Below, one piece after another: positions 44,914 through 52,919 of a stretch of 64,000 nt of DNA. The translations under genes and the position numbers were made by a program. Positions within the stretch are counted from its first letter, which is position 1. Every line of letters starts with the position of its first letter. The notes beneath the pieces are model-generated. The model did not search any database. It was not told the DNA's origin and saw nothing but the letters and a program-made list of their open reading frames with translations. Source of the DNA: Mesopusillimonas faecipullorum (GTDB taxonomy: Bacteria; Pseudomonadota; Gammaproteobacteria; Burkholderiales; Burkholderiaceae_B); contig NZ_JACDXW010000001.1 in assembly GCF_020539505.1 (NCBI RefSeq), forward strand, positions 649,720 to 713,719. Reading direction: 5' to 3'.

Positions 44914-46548
44914 ATGACACCGCAAACGGTCTACCAGCGCTTTTCCCAAACGGCCACCAAGTGGCCGAATAACCCTTTTATGTGCGTCTTGCCCGAAACT
45001 GCCGAGCTTTACGGCATCAAGGCGGGTGAACTGGTTTACGGCGATGCCTTACAGCGCATCCAGAGGCTGGTAGAGCAATACCGTCAGGCGGGCTATGGCC
45101 ACGGCCATCGCGTCGGTTTGTTGCTGGAAAACCGTCCTGCATTCTTCTTGCATTGGTTTGCATTGAACGCACTGGGCGTCTCGGTCGTCCCTATCAACGC
45201 CGATTTGCGTGCCGCTGAACTGGAATACCTGATCGGCCACTCCGAGATGTTGCTTGCCATTGCGCTGCCCGAGCGTCACACCATGTTGCTGGAAGCTGCC
45301 AAGGTGGTAGACAGCCCCTTGGCCGTCATGGCCGATGGCGACACGCCGCCCGCGCCCGCACGCCCGGCTCCCCTGGCTGACCGGCAACCCGACACCCATA
45401 CCGAATGCGCTTTGTTGTATACCTCGGGCACCACGGGCCGCCCCAAGGGCTGCATCTTGCCCAACGAATACTTCCTGTACTGCGGCATTTGGTACGCTAC
45501 GCGTGGCGGCTACATCAAGCTGCAAGAAGGCGTAGAGCGCATGCTTACGCCCCTACCGTTGGTACACATGAACGCCATGGCCTGCTCCACCATGGGCATG
45601 GTCCAAACTGGCGGCTGCCTGATAGTGCTCGACCGCTTCCACCCCCGCAGCTGGTGGGACTCGGTGCGTGACTCACGTGCTACCGTGGTGCATTACCTGG
45701 GCGTCATGCCCGCTATTCTGATGAAGGCCGATGCCAGCCCCGACGACACCCGCCATCAGGTGCGTTTCGGCTTTGGCGCCGGCATAGACCGCACCTTGCA
45801 CGAGACCTTCGAAGCACGTTTTGGTTTCCCGCTGCTCGAAGGTTGGGCCATGACGGAAACCGGCTCCGGCGGGGTCATTCAGGCTTACGAAGAGCCTCGT
45901 TTCGTGGGCACAGCCTGCTTTGGCAAAGAACCGCCCGAAGTCGAAGTGCGTATTGTTGATGATGCCGATAACGAGGTCGCGCCCGGCCAAGAAGGTGAAC
46001 TGCTGGTACGACGCAAAGGCGATGAACCTCGGTTTGGCTTTTTTGCCGGCTATCTTAAAGACCCAGTTGCAACCGATGAAGCCTGGGCAGGCGGCTGGTT
46101 CCACACCGGTGACGTCGTACGCCGCAACGAACAAGGCTATCTGCAATTCATTGATCGCAAGAAGAACGTCATTCGTCGCAGTGGCGAGAACATCGCCGCC
46201 GTCGAAGTCGAAGCCGTATTGTTGCAACACCCTGCCATCAAGGCGGCGGCTGCCGCTGCGGCGCCAGACGATGTGCGCGGAGACGAAGTCTTGGCTGTCA
46301 TCGTGTGCGCACAGCCACCCTCGCCACAAGACATGCAAGCGCTGGCACAAGACATCGTGCAGCACGGCCTGCAACGCCTGGCCTATTACAAGGTGCCCGG
46401 CTATGTGGTGTTCGTCGATTCCCTGCCCCTGACTGCCACCAACAAAATACAGCGCGGCGAGCTCAAGAAACTGGTGCCCCAGCTGCTGGCAAGCGAGCAC
46501 TGCTTCGACACCCGCTCCATGAAAAAACGCCAGGATATCCCTGTATGA
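44914..46548 (+). CDS. AMP-forming acyl-CoA ligase
   Basis: A 544-residue ANL-superfamily ligase. It carries the P-loop LLYTSGTTGRPKG, the central WAMTETGSG (A5), the A8 motif HTGDVVRRNEQGY and the A10 TNKIQRGELKK with the catalytic Lys. It makes an acyl-CoA from an aromatic or other acid through an adenylate. From the context I infer dioxindole-3-acetate as the acid. Downstream gene overlaps by four bases. Confidence 0.85.
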   Translation: MTPQTVYQRFSQTATKWPNNPFMCVLPETAELYGIKAGELVYGDALQRIQRLVEQYRQAGYGHGHRVGLLLENRPAFFLHWFALNALGVSVVPINADLRAAELEYLIGHSEMLLAIALPERHTMLLEAAKVVDSPLAVMADGDTPPAPARPAPLADRQPDTHTECALLYTSGTTGRPKGCILPNEYFLYCGIWYATRGGYIKLQEGVERMLTPLPLVHMNAMACSTMGMVQTGGCLIVLDRFHPRSWWDSVRDSRATVVHYLGVMPAILMKADASPDDTRHQVRFGFGAGIDRTLHETFEARFGFPLLEGWAMTETGSGGVIQAYEEPRFVGTACFGKEPPEVEVRIVDDADNEVAPGQEGELLVRRKGDEPRFGFFAGYLKDPVATDEAWAGGWFHTGDVVRRNEQGYLQFIDRKKNVIRRSGENIAAVEVEAVLLQHPAIKAAAAAAAPDDVRGDEVLAVIVCAQPPSPQDMQALAQDIVQHGLQRLAYYKVPGYVVFVDSLPLTATNKIQRGELKKLVPQLLASEHCFDTRSMKKRQDIPV

Positions 46549-47711
46549 GAGCCGACTATTCGGGTGTAGCGGTGGCCGTTCCGGTCACCGTGCCGTATGT
46601 TCGCTACTCCATACACAGCGCGCATTGGTGGTTGGGCCGTGCCCTGGCCATGCTTATCCAACAAGCCGGCATAGACAAACATGACGTCGACGGCTTGTGC
46701 ATTTCCAGCTTCACGCTGGCGCCCGATACGGCGGTCGGCCTGACACAACATCTGGACGTGCACCCACGCTGGCTGGACCATATCCCCATGGGTGGCGCCA
46801 GCGCCGTCATCGCCATGCGCCGCGCCGCCCGTGCGGTACAAGCGGGCGACGCCAGTATCGTGGCCTGCATAGGCGGCGATACCAACCATGTTGACTCGTT
46901 CCGCCATACCGTCAGCCAGTTTTCGCGCTTCGCCCAAGACGGCACCTACCCTTACGGGGCCGGCGGCCCAAATGCCAGCTTTGCCTTGTTGACGCGCCAC
47001 TACATGAACCAAACCGGTGCAACGCGTGAAGACTTTGGCAAATTGTGCGTCGCCCAACGCGACAATGCGCTGCGCAACCCCAATGCGCTGATGAAAAAAC
47101 CGCTTTCCTTGCAACAGTACATGGATGCGCGCGTCATCACCGACCCCATCCATCTATTCGACTGCGTCATGCCTTGCGCAGGCGCAGACGCCTTCCTCGT
47201 CATGAGCGAAGCTCGCGCCCGCGAACTGGGCTTGCCCTGGGCGCGCGTGCTTTCCACCATCGAACGTCACAACGCCTGGAGCGAAGACCCCATACAAGTA
47301 CGAGGGGGTTGGACCATGGATCTGGACGGCTTCTATGGCCAAGCCGGAGTCGAGCCCAAAGACGTCGATTTCATGCAGGCTTACGATGACTACCCCGTCA
47401 TCAATATGCTGCAGCTTGAAGACTTGGGCCTGTGCGCCAAGGGCGAAGGCCCTTCTTTCGTGCGGGAGAACACCTTCACCGTAGACGGCACCCTACCTTT
47501 CAATACCAATGGCGGCCAATTGTCGGTCGGCCAGGCTGGTGCAGCGGGCGGCCATCAAGGTTTGGTAGAAGCCTTGCGCCAACTCACCGACACCGCCGAA
47601 CGCACCCAGGTGGCCGATGCCAATATCGGTCTGGTCAGTGGCTTCGGCATAATCAACTACGACCGTGGCTTGTGCACGGCAGCTACCCTATTGGCCCGGA
47701 GCGACGCATGA
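46545..47711 (+). CDS. Thiolase-fold protein without thiolase Cys and His, predicted retro-aldolase (Ltp2-like)
   Basis: A 388-residue SCP2-thiolase/lipid-transfer-like protein. The nucleophile loop, usually N-x-x-C-(S/A)-(S/T)-G, reads HIPMGGASAVIAM (residues 79-91), with no Cys; the C-terminal GHPxG loop reads SVGQAGAAGG, with Gln for His. It therefore should not carry out thiolysis. Steroid aldolase Ltp2 is likewise a Cys-less thiolase-fold protein that works with a DUF35 partner, and the next gene here starts with a DUF35 domain. I infer cleavage of a beta-hydroxyacyl-CoA, dioxindole-3-acetyl-CoA, to isatin and acetyl-CoA. It overlaps both neighbours by four bases. Confidence 0.75.
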   Translation: MRADYSGVAVAVPVTVPYVRYSIHSAHWWLGRALAMLIQQAGIDKHDVDGLCISSFTLAPDTAVGLTQHLDVHPRWLDHIPMGGASAVIAMRRAARAVQAGDASIVACIGGDTNHVDSFRHTVSQFSRFAQDGTYPYGAGGPNASFALLTRHYMNQTGATREDFGKLCVAQRDNALRNPNALMKKPLSLQQYMDARVITDPIHLFDCVMPCAGADAFLVMSEARARELGLPWARVLSTIERHNAWSEDPIQVRGGWTMDLDGFYGQAGVEPKDVDFMQAYDDYPVINMLQLEDLGLCAKGEGPSFVRENTFTVDGTLPFNTNGGQLSVGQAGAAGGHQGLVEALRQLTDTAERTQVADANIGLVSGFGIINYDRGLCTAATLLARSDA

Positions 47712-48949
47712 CCGAACCTCTCGCCCGCCCCAAGCGCAAGAATCCTGTTGCGCGCACTACCCGGCCCACCTTACCGCCCGGCGCACGCAGCCATAAGGCT
47801 TTAGGCCTGACGGCTGCTGCAGCCGAAGGCGAGTTCCGCCTGCAGACTTGTCAGTCGTGCCAGGCCGTTCAGTACCCCCCCCGCGAGGTCTGCCGCAACT
47901 GCCTATCCGAGAAGCTGCTGTGGCAGCGCGTTAACCCGCAGGGCAAGTTGTTGGCCACCACTACCTTGCGCCATAGCAACGACCTGTATTTCCGCGAGCG
48001 CCTGCCTTGGCGCGTCGGCACGGTGCACATGGACGCCGGCCCCAGCGTGGTGGCTCATCTGCACGAAGACTGTGCTGAAGGAGACCGGGTCAAGCTCACC
48101 CTGAAACTGGATCGCAGTGGTCAGGCCGTGCTGATCGCTCTTCCCTCCCAACCGACGCCGAATATGCAAGACGACCAGACACTCAGATCCACCTCTTGCG
48201 ATCCCAAGTTTCGACGCGTGCTGGTCACCAACGGCAAAACCGCCGTGGGCATGGCCATGACACGCGCGCTGCTCAAGGCGGGCGCCAGCATGGTTTTCGT
48301 GGGCGACCCCGACGTGTGGCGCAAGCAGGCGGATTTCGACAAACTGTGCGAAGACGAGCGCGTGTCGGCGCATCCGCTGGACGTCACGGATACCGACTCG
48401 GTGCAACGCTTGTCCCGCTCCATAGGCGGCAAAGTCGACATACTGATCAATACCACCGACTTACAACGTGAAGGCGGCGTGTTGTACAACCGCGACCTCA
48501 TCAAAGCCATGGACGCCTTGCAAACGCATTGTCTGGGCCTGATGCGCCTGGCCCAGCATTTTGGGCCGGGCATGGCGGGCCGCACTGCCGACGGCGTCAA
48601 CAGCGCGGTGGCCTGGGTCAACCTGCTGTCTATTTACGCGCATATGAACTTTCCGCAGCAAGGCCTCTGGTCGGCTGCTCAAGCCGCCACGCTGTCTACC
48701 AGCCAATGCCTGCGCAGCGAGTTTTTGGCTTCGGGCATACGCGTGGTTCATGTATTCAGCGGCCCCATCGAACAAGAGTGGGAACAGCTCACGCCCCCAC
48801 CCCGTGTAACACCCTCAAACCTGGCGGGGGCCGTCGTAGCCGCCTTGCAAGCCGGCACCGAAGATGTTTACGTGGGCGACGTTGCCAAAGAGTTCATGGA
48901 ACGTTTGCGCGACAACCCCAAAGGTCTTGAACGTACCCTGGGCCAATAA
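47708..48949 (+). CDS. Fusion of DUF35 zinc-ribbon/OB-fold and degenerate SDR domain
   Basis: A 413-residue protein. The N-terminal part has a rubredoxin-type zinc ribbon, CQSC (Cys48, 51) and CRNC (Cys62, 65), and an OB fold with VGTVHMDAGPSVVAHL (DUF35). From about residue 165 a Rossmann domain follows, LVTNGKTAVGMAMTRALL, and LDVTDTDSVQRLSR, ILINTTD. The SDR active site reads LWSAAQAAT where YxxxK is expected, so Tyr is Trp and Lys is Gln, and the TGxxxGxG loop is altered. The SDR half is probably a non-catalytic scaffold. DUF35 is the obligatory partner of the thiolase-fold protein encoded just before. Confidence 0.8.
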   Translation: MTEPLARPKRKNPVARTTRPTLPPGARSHKALGLTAAAAEGEFRLQTCQSCQAVQYPPREVCRNCLSEKLLWQRVNPQGKLLATTTLRHSNDLYFRERLPWRVGTVHMDAGPSVVAHLHEDCAEGDRVKLTLKLDRSGQAVLIALPSQPTPNMQDDQTLRSTSCDPKFRRVLVTNGKTAVGMAMTRALLKAGASMVFVGDPDVWRKQADFDKLCEDERVSAHPLDVTDTDSVQRLSRSIGGKVDILINTTDLQREGGVLYNRDLIKAMDALQTHCLGLMRLAQHFGPGMAGRTADGVNSAVAWVNLLSIYAHMNFPQQGLWSAAQAATLSTSQCLRSEFLASGIRVVHVFSGPIEQEWEQLTPPPRVTPSNLAGAVVAALQAGTEDVYVGDVAKEFMERLRDNPKGLERTLGQ

Positions 48950-48967
48950 GGCTAGGCCGGAGAACAC

Positions 48968-49762
48968 ATGAGCACATCCACGCAAATCCTCGGGCAGTTC
49001 ATGGGCGAGCTGCTGACAGGCCGCATTCGCATCGTCGACCTGACCGAAACCCTGACTCCCGAGTTTCCCACCATTGTTTTGCCCCCCGAGTTTGGGCAAG
49101 CCTGGCCTTTTCGTATAGAGGAAATCTCGCGCTACGACGAACGCGGCCCGGCTTGGTACTGGAACAATTTTTCGTGTTCCGAGCACACCGGCACGCACTT
49201 TGACGCCCCCATACATTGGGTCAGCGGCAAAGACCAGCCTAACAATACGGTAGATACCATTCCTGTCGAGGCCTTCATTGCACAGGCCTGCGTTATCGAC
49301 TGCTCAGCCGAGTCGCGTGACAACCCCGATTTCTTGCTGACTATTCCTTTTGTGCAAGCTTGGGAAGCCAAGCATGGCCGCATTCCGCCACGCTCGTGGG
49401 TATTGATGCGCACCGATTGGTCCAAGCGTGAAAAACCCACTGACTACCTCAATATGGAAGACGACGGCGCTCATTCGCCCGGCCCTGATTCCGAAGTGGT
49501 GCCCTGGCTGATCAAAGAGCGAGATGTGCATGGTTTCGGGACCGAATCGGTAGGTACAGACGCCGGCCAAGCCCAGCATCTAGACCCACCCTACCCCTGC
49601 CATTACTACATGCACGGCAATAACCGCTATGGCTTGCAATGCCTGACCAATCTTGACCAGTTGCCTGCCCAGGGCGCACTGATTTTTTCCGCGCCATTGA
49701 AAATACGCAGTGGCTCGGGCAGCCCCCTGCGTGTGCTGGCGCTGACCCCTTCCCAACCCTGA
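48968..49762 (+). CDS. Cyclase-family hydrolase, isatin-hydrolase-like
   Basis: A 264-residue metal-dependent hydrolase. The hallmark metal motif HTGTHFDAPIH (residues 73-83) binds Mn or Zn. The family contains kynurenine formamidase and isatin hydrolase. The reaction inferred here is opening of the isatin lactam to isatinate, since the locus makes an isatin-like intermediate. Family-level evidence alone cannot separate this from other amide hydrolases. It sits 18 bases after the fusion gene and 15 before the SDR. Confidence 0.8.
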   Translation: MSTSTQILGQFMGELLTGRIRIVDLTETLTPEFPTIVLPPEFGQAWPFRIEEISRYDERGPAWYWNNFSCSEHTGTHFDAPIHWVSGKDQPNNTVDTIPVEAFIAQACVIDCSAESRDNPDFLLTIPFVQAWEAKHGRIPPRSWVLMRTDWSKREKPTDYLNMEDDGAHSPGPDSEVVPWLIKERDVHGFGTESVGTDAGQAQHLDPPYPCHYYMHGNNRYGLQCLTNLDQLPAQGALIFSAPLKIRSGSGSPLRVLALTPSQP

Positions 49763-49777
49763 CCGGAGCCGTCGAAG

Positions 49778-50518
49778 ATGTCTCAGATTACCCCCGCCTC
49801 TTGCACCGCCATCGTTACCGGCGGCAGCGCCGGCATCGGCCTGTCCATCGCTGAGCACCTGCTGGACGCTGGTTATCAGGTCATCAACATGGCACGTCGC
49901 GCCCCCGAACTGAAGCACGAGCGCCTGCACAATATTCAGGTGGACTTACTGGACGCCAAAGCCACCGAGCAAGCCGCTGCCGAAGCCGCCAAACGCTTCG
50001 AGATTACCCACGTCATTCATAACGCCGGCGTGATCTGGCCCAAGCTATTGCCCGAAGTCACCCAGGCCGACCTTCAAGGCCTGACGCAACTGCATTTGGG
50101 CGCAGCCATTACCCTGGTGCAAGCGGCCTTGCCCACCATGCAAGCCAAGCAATTCGGCCGTATTGTGTTGATGTCTTCGCGAGGCGCACTGGGCTTGCCT
50201 ACCCGCACCGCTTATGCCGCCACCAAGGCCGGCATGCTGGGCATGGCCCGAACCTGGGCGCTGGAATTGGCGGCCCAAGGCATTACCTCCAACGTCGTTT
50301 CGCCTGGCCCTATTCAAACCGATATGTTCTACGACGTGGTCGAAGCCGGCAGCGAACGCGAGCGCAATATCGCCAAGGGCATTCCTGTACAGCGCCTGGG
50401 TCGTGCCGACGACGTGGCCCGTGCCGTCATGTTTTTTGCCGACCCCGACAATGGCTTCGTTACCGGCCAGAATCTGTTCGTGTGCGGTGGCGCCAGCGTG
50501 GGTTCTATCACCATCTAG
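49778..50518 (+). CDS. Short-chain dehydrogenase/reductase
   Basis: A 246-residue classical SDR with an intact active site. The cofactor motif is TGGSAGIG, HNAG follows, the catalytic Ser is in MSSRGALG, and YAATK holds Tyr and Lys. The end has SPGPIQTDM and GQNLFVCGGASVGS. It could oxidise or reduce a hydroxy/keto intermediate of the pathway. Which step is unknown. Confidence 0.85.
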   Translation: MSQITPASCTAIVTGGSAGIGLSIAEHLLDAGYQVINMARRAPELKHERLHNIQVDLLDAKATEQAAAEAAKRFEITHVIHNAGVIWPKLLPEVTQADLQGLTQLHLGAAITLVQAALPTMQAKQFGRIVLMSSRGALGLPTRTAYAATKAGMLGMARTWALELAAQGITSNVVSPGPIQTDMFYDVVEAGSERERNIAKGIPVQRLGRADDVARAVMFFADPDNGFVTGQNLFVCGGASVGSITI

Positions 50519-50552
50519 GCATGCTGGCTTACCCTTGTATACAGCTGGAAAC

Positions 50553-50569
50553 ATAAGCTTTAAGCTTAT
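50553..50569. promoter_or_regulatory. Palindrome upstream of the binding-protein gene
   Basis: ATAAGCTTTAAGCTTAT is symmetric over 17 bases, with one central mismatch. It lies in the 100-base gap before the ABC binding-protein gene, near a TTGTAT that may be a -35. It differs in sequence from the MarR-region palindrome. Confidence 0.45.
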
Positions 50570-50617
50570 AAGGTATTGCTGACGCAACCCTTATTCTCCC
50601 ACCCATCGGAGCAAAAA

Positions 50618-51769
50618 ATGTCCTTGAAAAAACTTTCGCTTGCTGTGGCCTTGCTGGCCGCTATGGGTTCCGCCCCCTCCTTTGCACAGGTCAAAGTAGG
50701 GGTAGTGACGTCCTCCACTGGCCCTACCGCCCTTATCGGCATTTCCCAGCGTAACACTGTGCCGCTGTTGCCCGCCAAAGCCGGCGACCTCGACATCCAA
50801 TACATTGCGCTCGACGACGCCAGCGACCTCAGCCAGTCTGTCACCACCTTCAAGAAACTGATTACCGAAGAAAAAGTCGACGCGCTGATCGGCCCGTCGG
50901 GTTCGCCCAACGCCATGGGCGTCATTCAATTTGCGGCCGAATCCGGTACGCCCATGTTGGCGCCGGTGGGTACGGCTTCCGTGGTCTTGCCCATGGATGA
51001 CAACAAAAAATGGGTGTTCAAAACCACGCAAAACACCGACATTATCGCCAGCGCTCTGGTCGACGACATGGTGGCCAATGGCGTTAAAACCGCCGGTTTC
51101 ATCGGCATGAACGACGCTTTCGGCGAAGACTGGCTCAAGGTCTTCGGCGATCTGGCCAAAGCCAAGGGTATCGACCTCGTCATCGTCGAGCGTTATGCGC
51201 GCAACGACAACTCCGTTACCGGCCAGGCACTCAAGGTGTTCGCCGCCAAACCCGACGCCGTTCTGGTTGCCGGTACGGGCGCCGCCGCCGTGCTGCCGCA
51301 ATCCACGCTGGTCAAGCAAGGCTACAAGGGCAGGGTTTACCAAACACACGGCGCCGCGCTGCCCGCCTTCCTGAAACTGGGTGGTAAAGAAGTCGAAAAC
51401 ACCATTACCGCCGCCAGCTTGATGCTGGTGCTAGACCAAGTAGACGACAGCCATCCTTCCAAGAAGGTTGCCGCCGACTACATCCAGCGCTACGAGAAAA
51501 TGCACGGCGAGAAGCCCGCCACCTTCGGCGCCAACGTCTACGACGCCGGCCTGCTGCTTGAACAAGCCATCCCCCTGGCTGCCAAATCGGGCCACAAGCC
51601 TGGTACGCCCGAGTTCCGCGCCGCCCTGCGCGACGCGCTCGAGCAAACCAAGGAACTCGTCGCAACTCAAGGCGTGTACAACATGACGCCCGAAGATCAC
51701 AGCGGTTTCGACGAGCGCGGTCGTGAGCTGATCACAGTTAAAGACGGTGAGTGGGCACTGGTTAAGTAA
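50618..51769 (+). CDS. ABC transporter substrate-binding protein (branched-chain amino acid/aromatic type)
   Basis: A 383-residue periplasmic protein, type I fold. The signal peptide is KLSLAVALLAAMGSAPSFAQ, then VKVGVVTSSTGPTALIG. The middle has LIGPSGSPNAMGV, VFKTTQNTDIIASALVDDM, FIGMNDAFGEDWLKVF and VYNMTPEDHSGFD at the end. It is HAAT/LivJ-like, as used for aromatic acids. No permease or ATPase gene follows; a hairpin and a repeat do. It may serve a transporter encoded elsewhere. Confidence 0.85.
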   Translation: MSLKKLSLAVALLAAMGSAPSFAQVKVGVVTSSTGPTALIGISQRNTVPLLPAKAGDLDIQYIALDDASDLSQSVTTFKKLITEEKVDALIGPSGSPNAMGVIQFAAESGTPMLAPVGTASVVLPMDDNKKWVFKTTQNTDIIASALVDDMVANGVKTAGFIGMNDAFGEDWLKVFGDLAKAKGIDLVIVERYARNDNSVTGQALKVFAAKPDAVLVAGTGAAAVLPQSTLVKQGYKGRVYQTHGAALPAFLKLGGKEVENTITAASLMLVLDQVDDSHPSKKVAADYIQRYEKMHGEKPATFGANVYDAGLLLEQAIPLAAKSGHKPGTPEFRAALRDALEQTKELVATQGVYNMTPEDHSGFDERGRELITVKDGEWALVK

Positions 51770-51777
51770 GCGCCCAA

Positions 51778-51800
51778 GCTAGGGTTCTTCGAGCCCTAGC
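51778..51800 (+). terminator. Hairpin after the binding-protein gene
   Basis: GCTAGGG and CCCTAGC enclose an inner TC/GA pair with a TTC loop. No T-run follows; the role as a terminator is uncertain. Confidence 0.45.
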
Positions 51801-51805
51801 ACAAG

Positions 51806-51875
51806 AAAACCCCTCGCTGCGCCTTCGGCTTGCTGTCCCCCAAGGGGACGCTTTTTGACTTGGGAGCGGCCCGGC
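51806..51875. repeat. Probable dispersed intergenic repeat
   Basis: The block beginning AAAACCCCTCGCTGCGCCTT and ending GGGAGCGGCCCGGC, with a CCCCAAGGGG core, resembles an intergenic element I know to recur in Burkholderiales genomes. Only one copy is in the window. Confidence 0.45.
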
Positions 51876-51878
51876 GAC

Positions 51879-51919
51879 AAAAAAAACCTGTGCAAGGCCC
51901 CGAAGAGCACATGCACAGG
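51879..51919 (-). terminator. Intrinsic terminator for ompW
   Basis: On the minus strand CCTGTGCA pairs with TGCACAGG, followed by eight T residues, 47 bases after the ompW stop. Confidence 0.8.
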
Positions 51920-51965
51920 AAGCCAGAGCCGTCGCTGGTGCCTGCCAGAACACCAGCGGCCAGGA

Positions 51966-52595
51966 TCAGAAGCGGTAGCCTACCGCCACGGTTGCCACCC
52001 AAGGATTAATCTTGGTTTTGCCGATTTTTGAACCGTTCAACTTCACATCGGATTCGATGTTGATATAGCGCACGTCAGCGCTCACGAGCCAGTTTTTATT
52101 CAACGGCACATCAACACCCACCTGCGCCGCCAATCCCCAGGAATCACTCAGCTTCAAGTCTTGCCCGGCCAGCGCCCCTTGCGTCTTGGTGCTGAAGAAG
52201 CGCGTGTAATTCACACCCACACCCACGTAAGGCTGAACTTTGGCATCGGGCAGAAAATGCCATTGCACGCTAAGGGTAGGCGGCAGTTGCTTGGTTTTAC
52301 CGATGCGTCCCAGGTTGCTGTCGATATTGTGTTGAAACGGGAAGGCCCCCAACAGCTCTATGCCTACGTTCTTGGTGGCCATATAGGTCAGGGAAAAGCT
52401 GGGGCGCGTGCTGCTGCCGACATCCAGGTTGACGGTACCGTTAGCCACCGTGCCATTGTTGGATTTTGGCTTTACATGCGTGACGCCCACTTTGAGCAGC
52501 ACATCGCCAGCCTCGTGGGCTTGCGCCAATGGCGCGGCGAAAAGACCGACGCCCAGTACGGCGGCGGCAAGGGGTTTGACGGCACAGATACGCAT
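51966..52595 (-). CDS. ompW: OmpW family outer-membrane protein
   Basis: A 209-residue eight-stranded beta-barrel. The signal is AAVLGVGLFAAPLAQA, and HEAGDVLLKVGVTHVKPKS is the first strand (HEAGDVLLKVG). STRPSFSLTYMATKNVGIEL, shown as LTYMATKNVGIEL, and VQWHFLPDAKVQPYVGVGVN (FLPDAKVQPYVG) follow, and it ends WVATVAVGYRF with the outer-membrane-insertion Phe. It forms a channel for small hydrophobic compounds. A possible FNR/Anr site lies about 70 bases upstream. Confidence 0.92.
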   Translation of the reverse strand: MRICAVKPLAAAVLGVGLFAAPLAQAHEAGDVLLKVGVTHVKPKSNNGTVANGTVNLDVGSSTRPSFSLTYMATKNVGIELLGAFPFQHNIDSNLGRIGKTKQLPPTLSVQWHFLPDAKVQPYVGVGVNYTRFFSTKTQGALAGQDLKLSDSWGLAAQVGVDVPLNKNWLVSADVRYINIESDVKLNGSKIGKTKINPWVATVAVGYRF

Positions 52596-52919
52596 GAATG
52601 ACTCCTGAATGAAACCTTGTTGCTCACTACGTATTCAGGATGCCCCTACTTTGCAAATGGTTTTTTGACTTTAAGCAAAAACTTCGCGCTTAGCGTGCAA
52701 TAGCAACTAACGCACTGGTATGCCGCAGCCCAGATGCAACACCCTTAACCCACTGCTGCGCTTGCTGTTCAGTCCCACACCAATTTTGGAGACTTTGTGA
52801 AGTTTGGGCGCATTAGATTGCCGTGGATCGGGACGACATGAAATACTTGGGCTTGCCCGCCAGCCTTCAGCTATTGCGGCCTCGCTTTGCCGTTCCCCCA
52901 TTTTCGGGCCAGCATTTTC
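52596..52919. other. Intergenic region between ompW and the sensor kinase
   Basis: About 320 bases. It holds the possible FNR-type half-sites (52665-52678) for the minus-strand ompW. No coding sequence is supported; short frames on both strands lack motifs. Confidence 0.5.
52665..52678. promoter_or_regulatory. Candidate FNR/Anr-like box before ompW
   Basis: TTGACTTTAAGCAA matches TTGAT-N4-ATCAA at 8 of 10 symmetric positions. Regulation of ompW by FNR is known in enterobacteria; here this is suggestive only. Confidence 0.35.

Noticed and set aside
46545..47711. Annotation as a functional acetyl-CoA acetyltransferase
   Set aside because: The nucleophile Cys and the GHPxG His are both missing.
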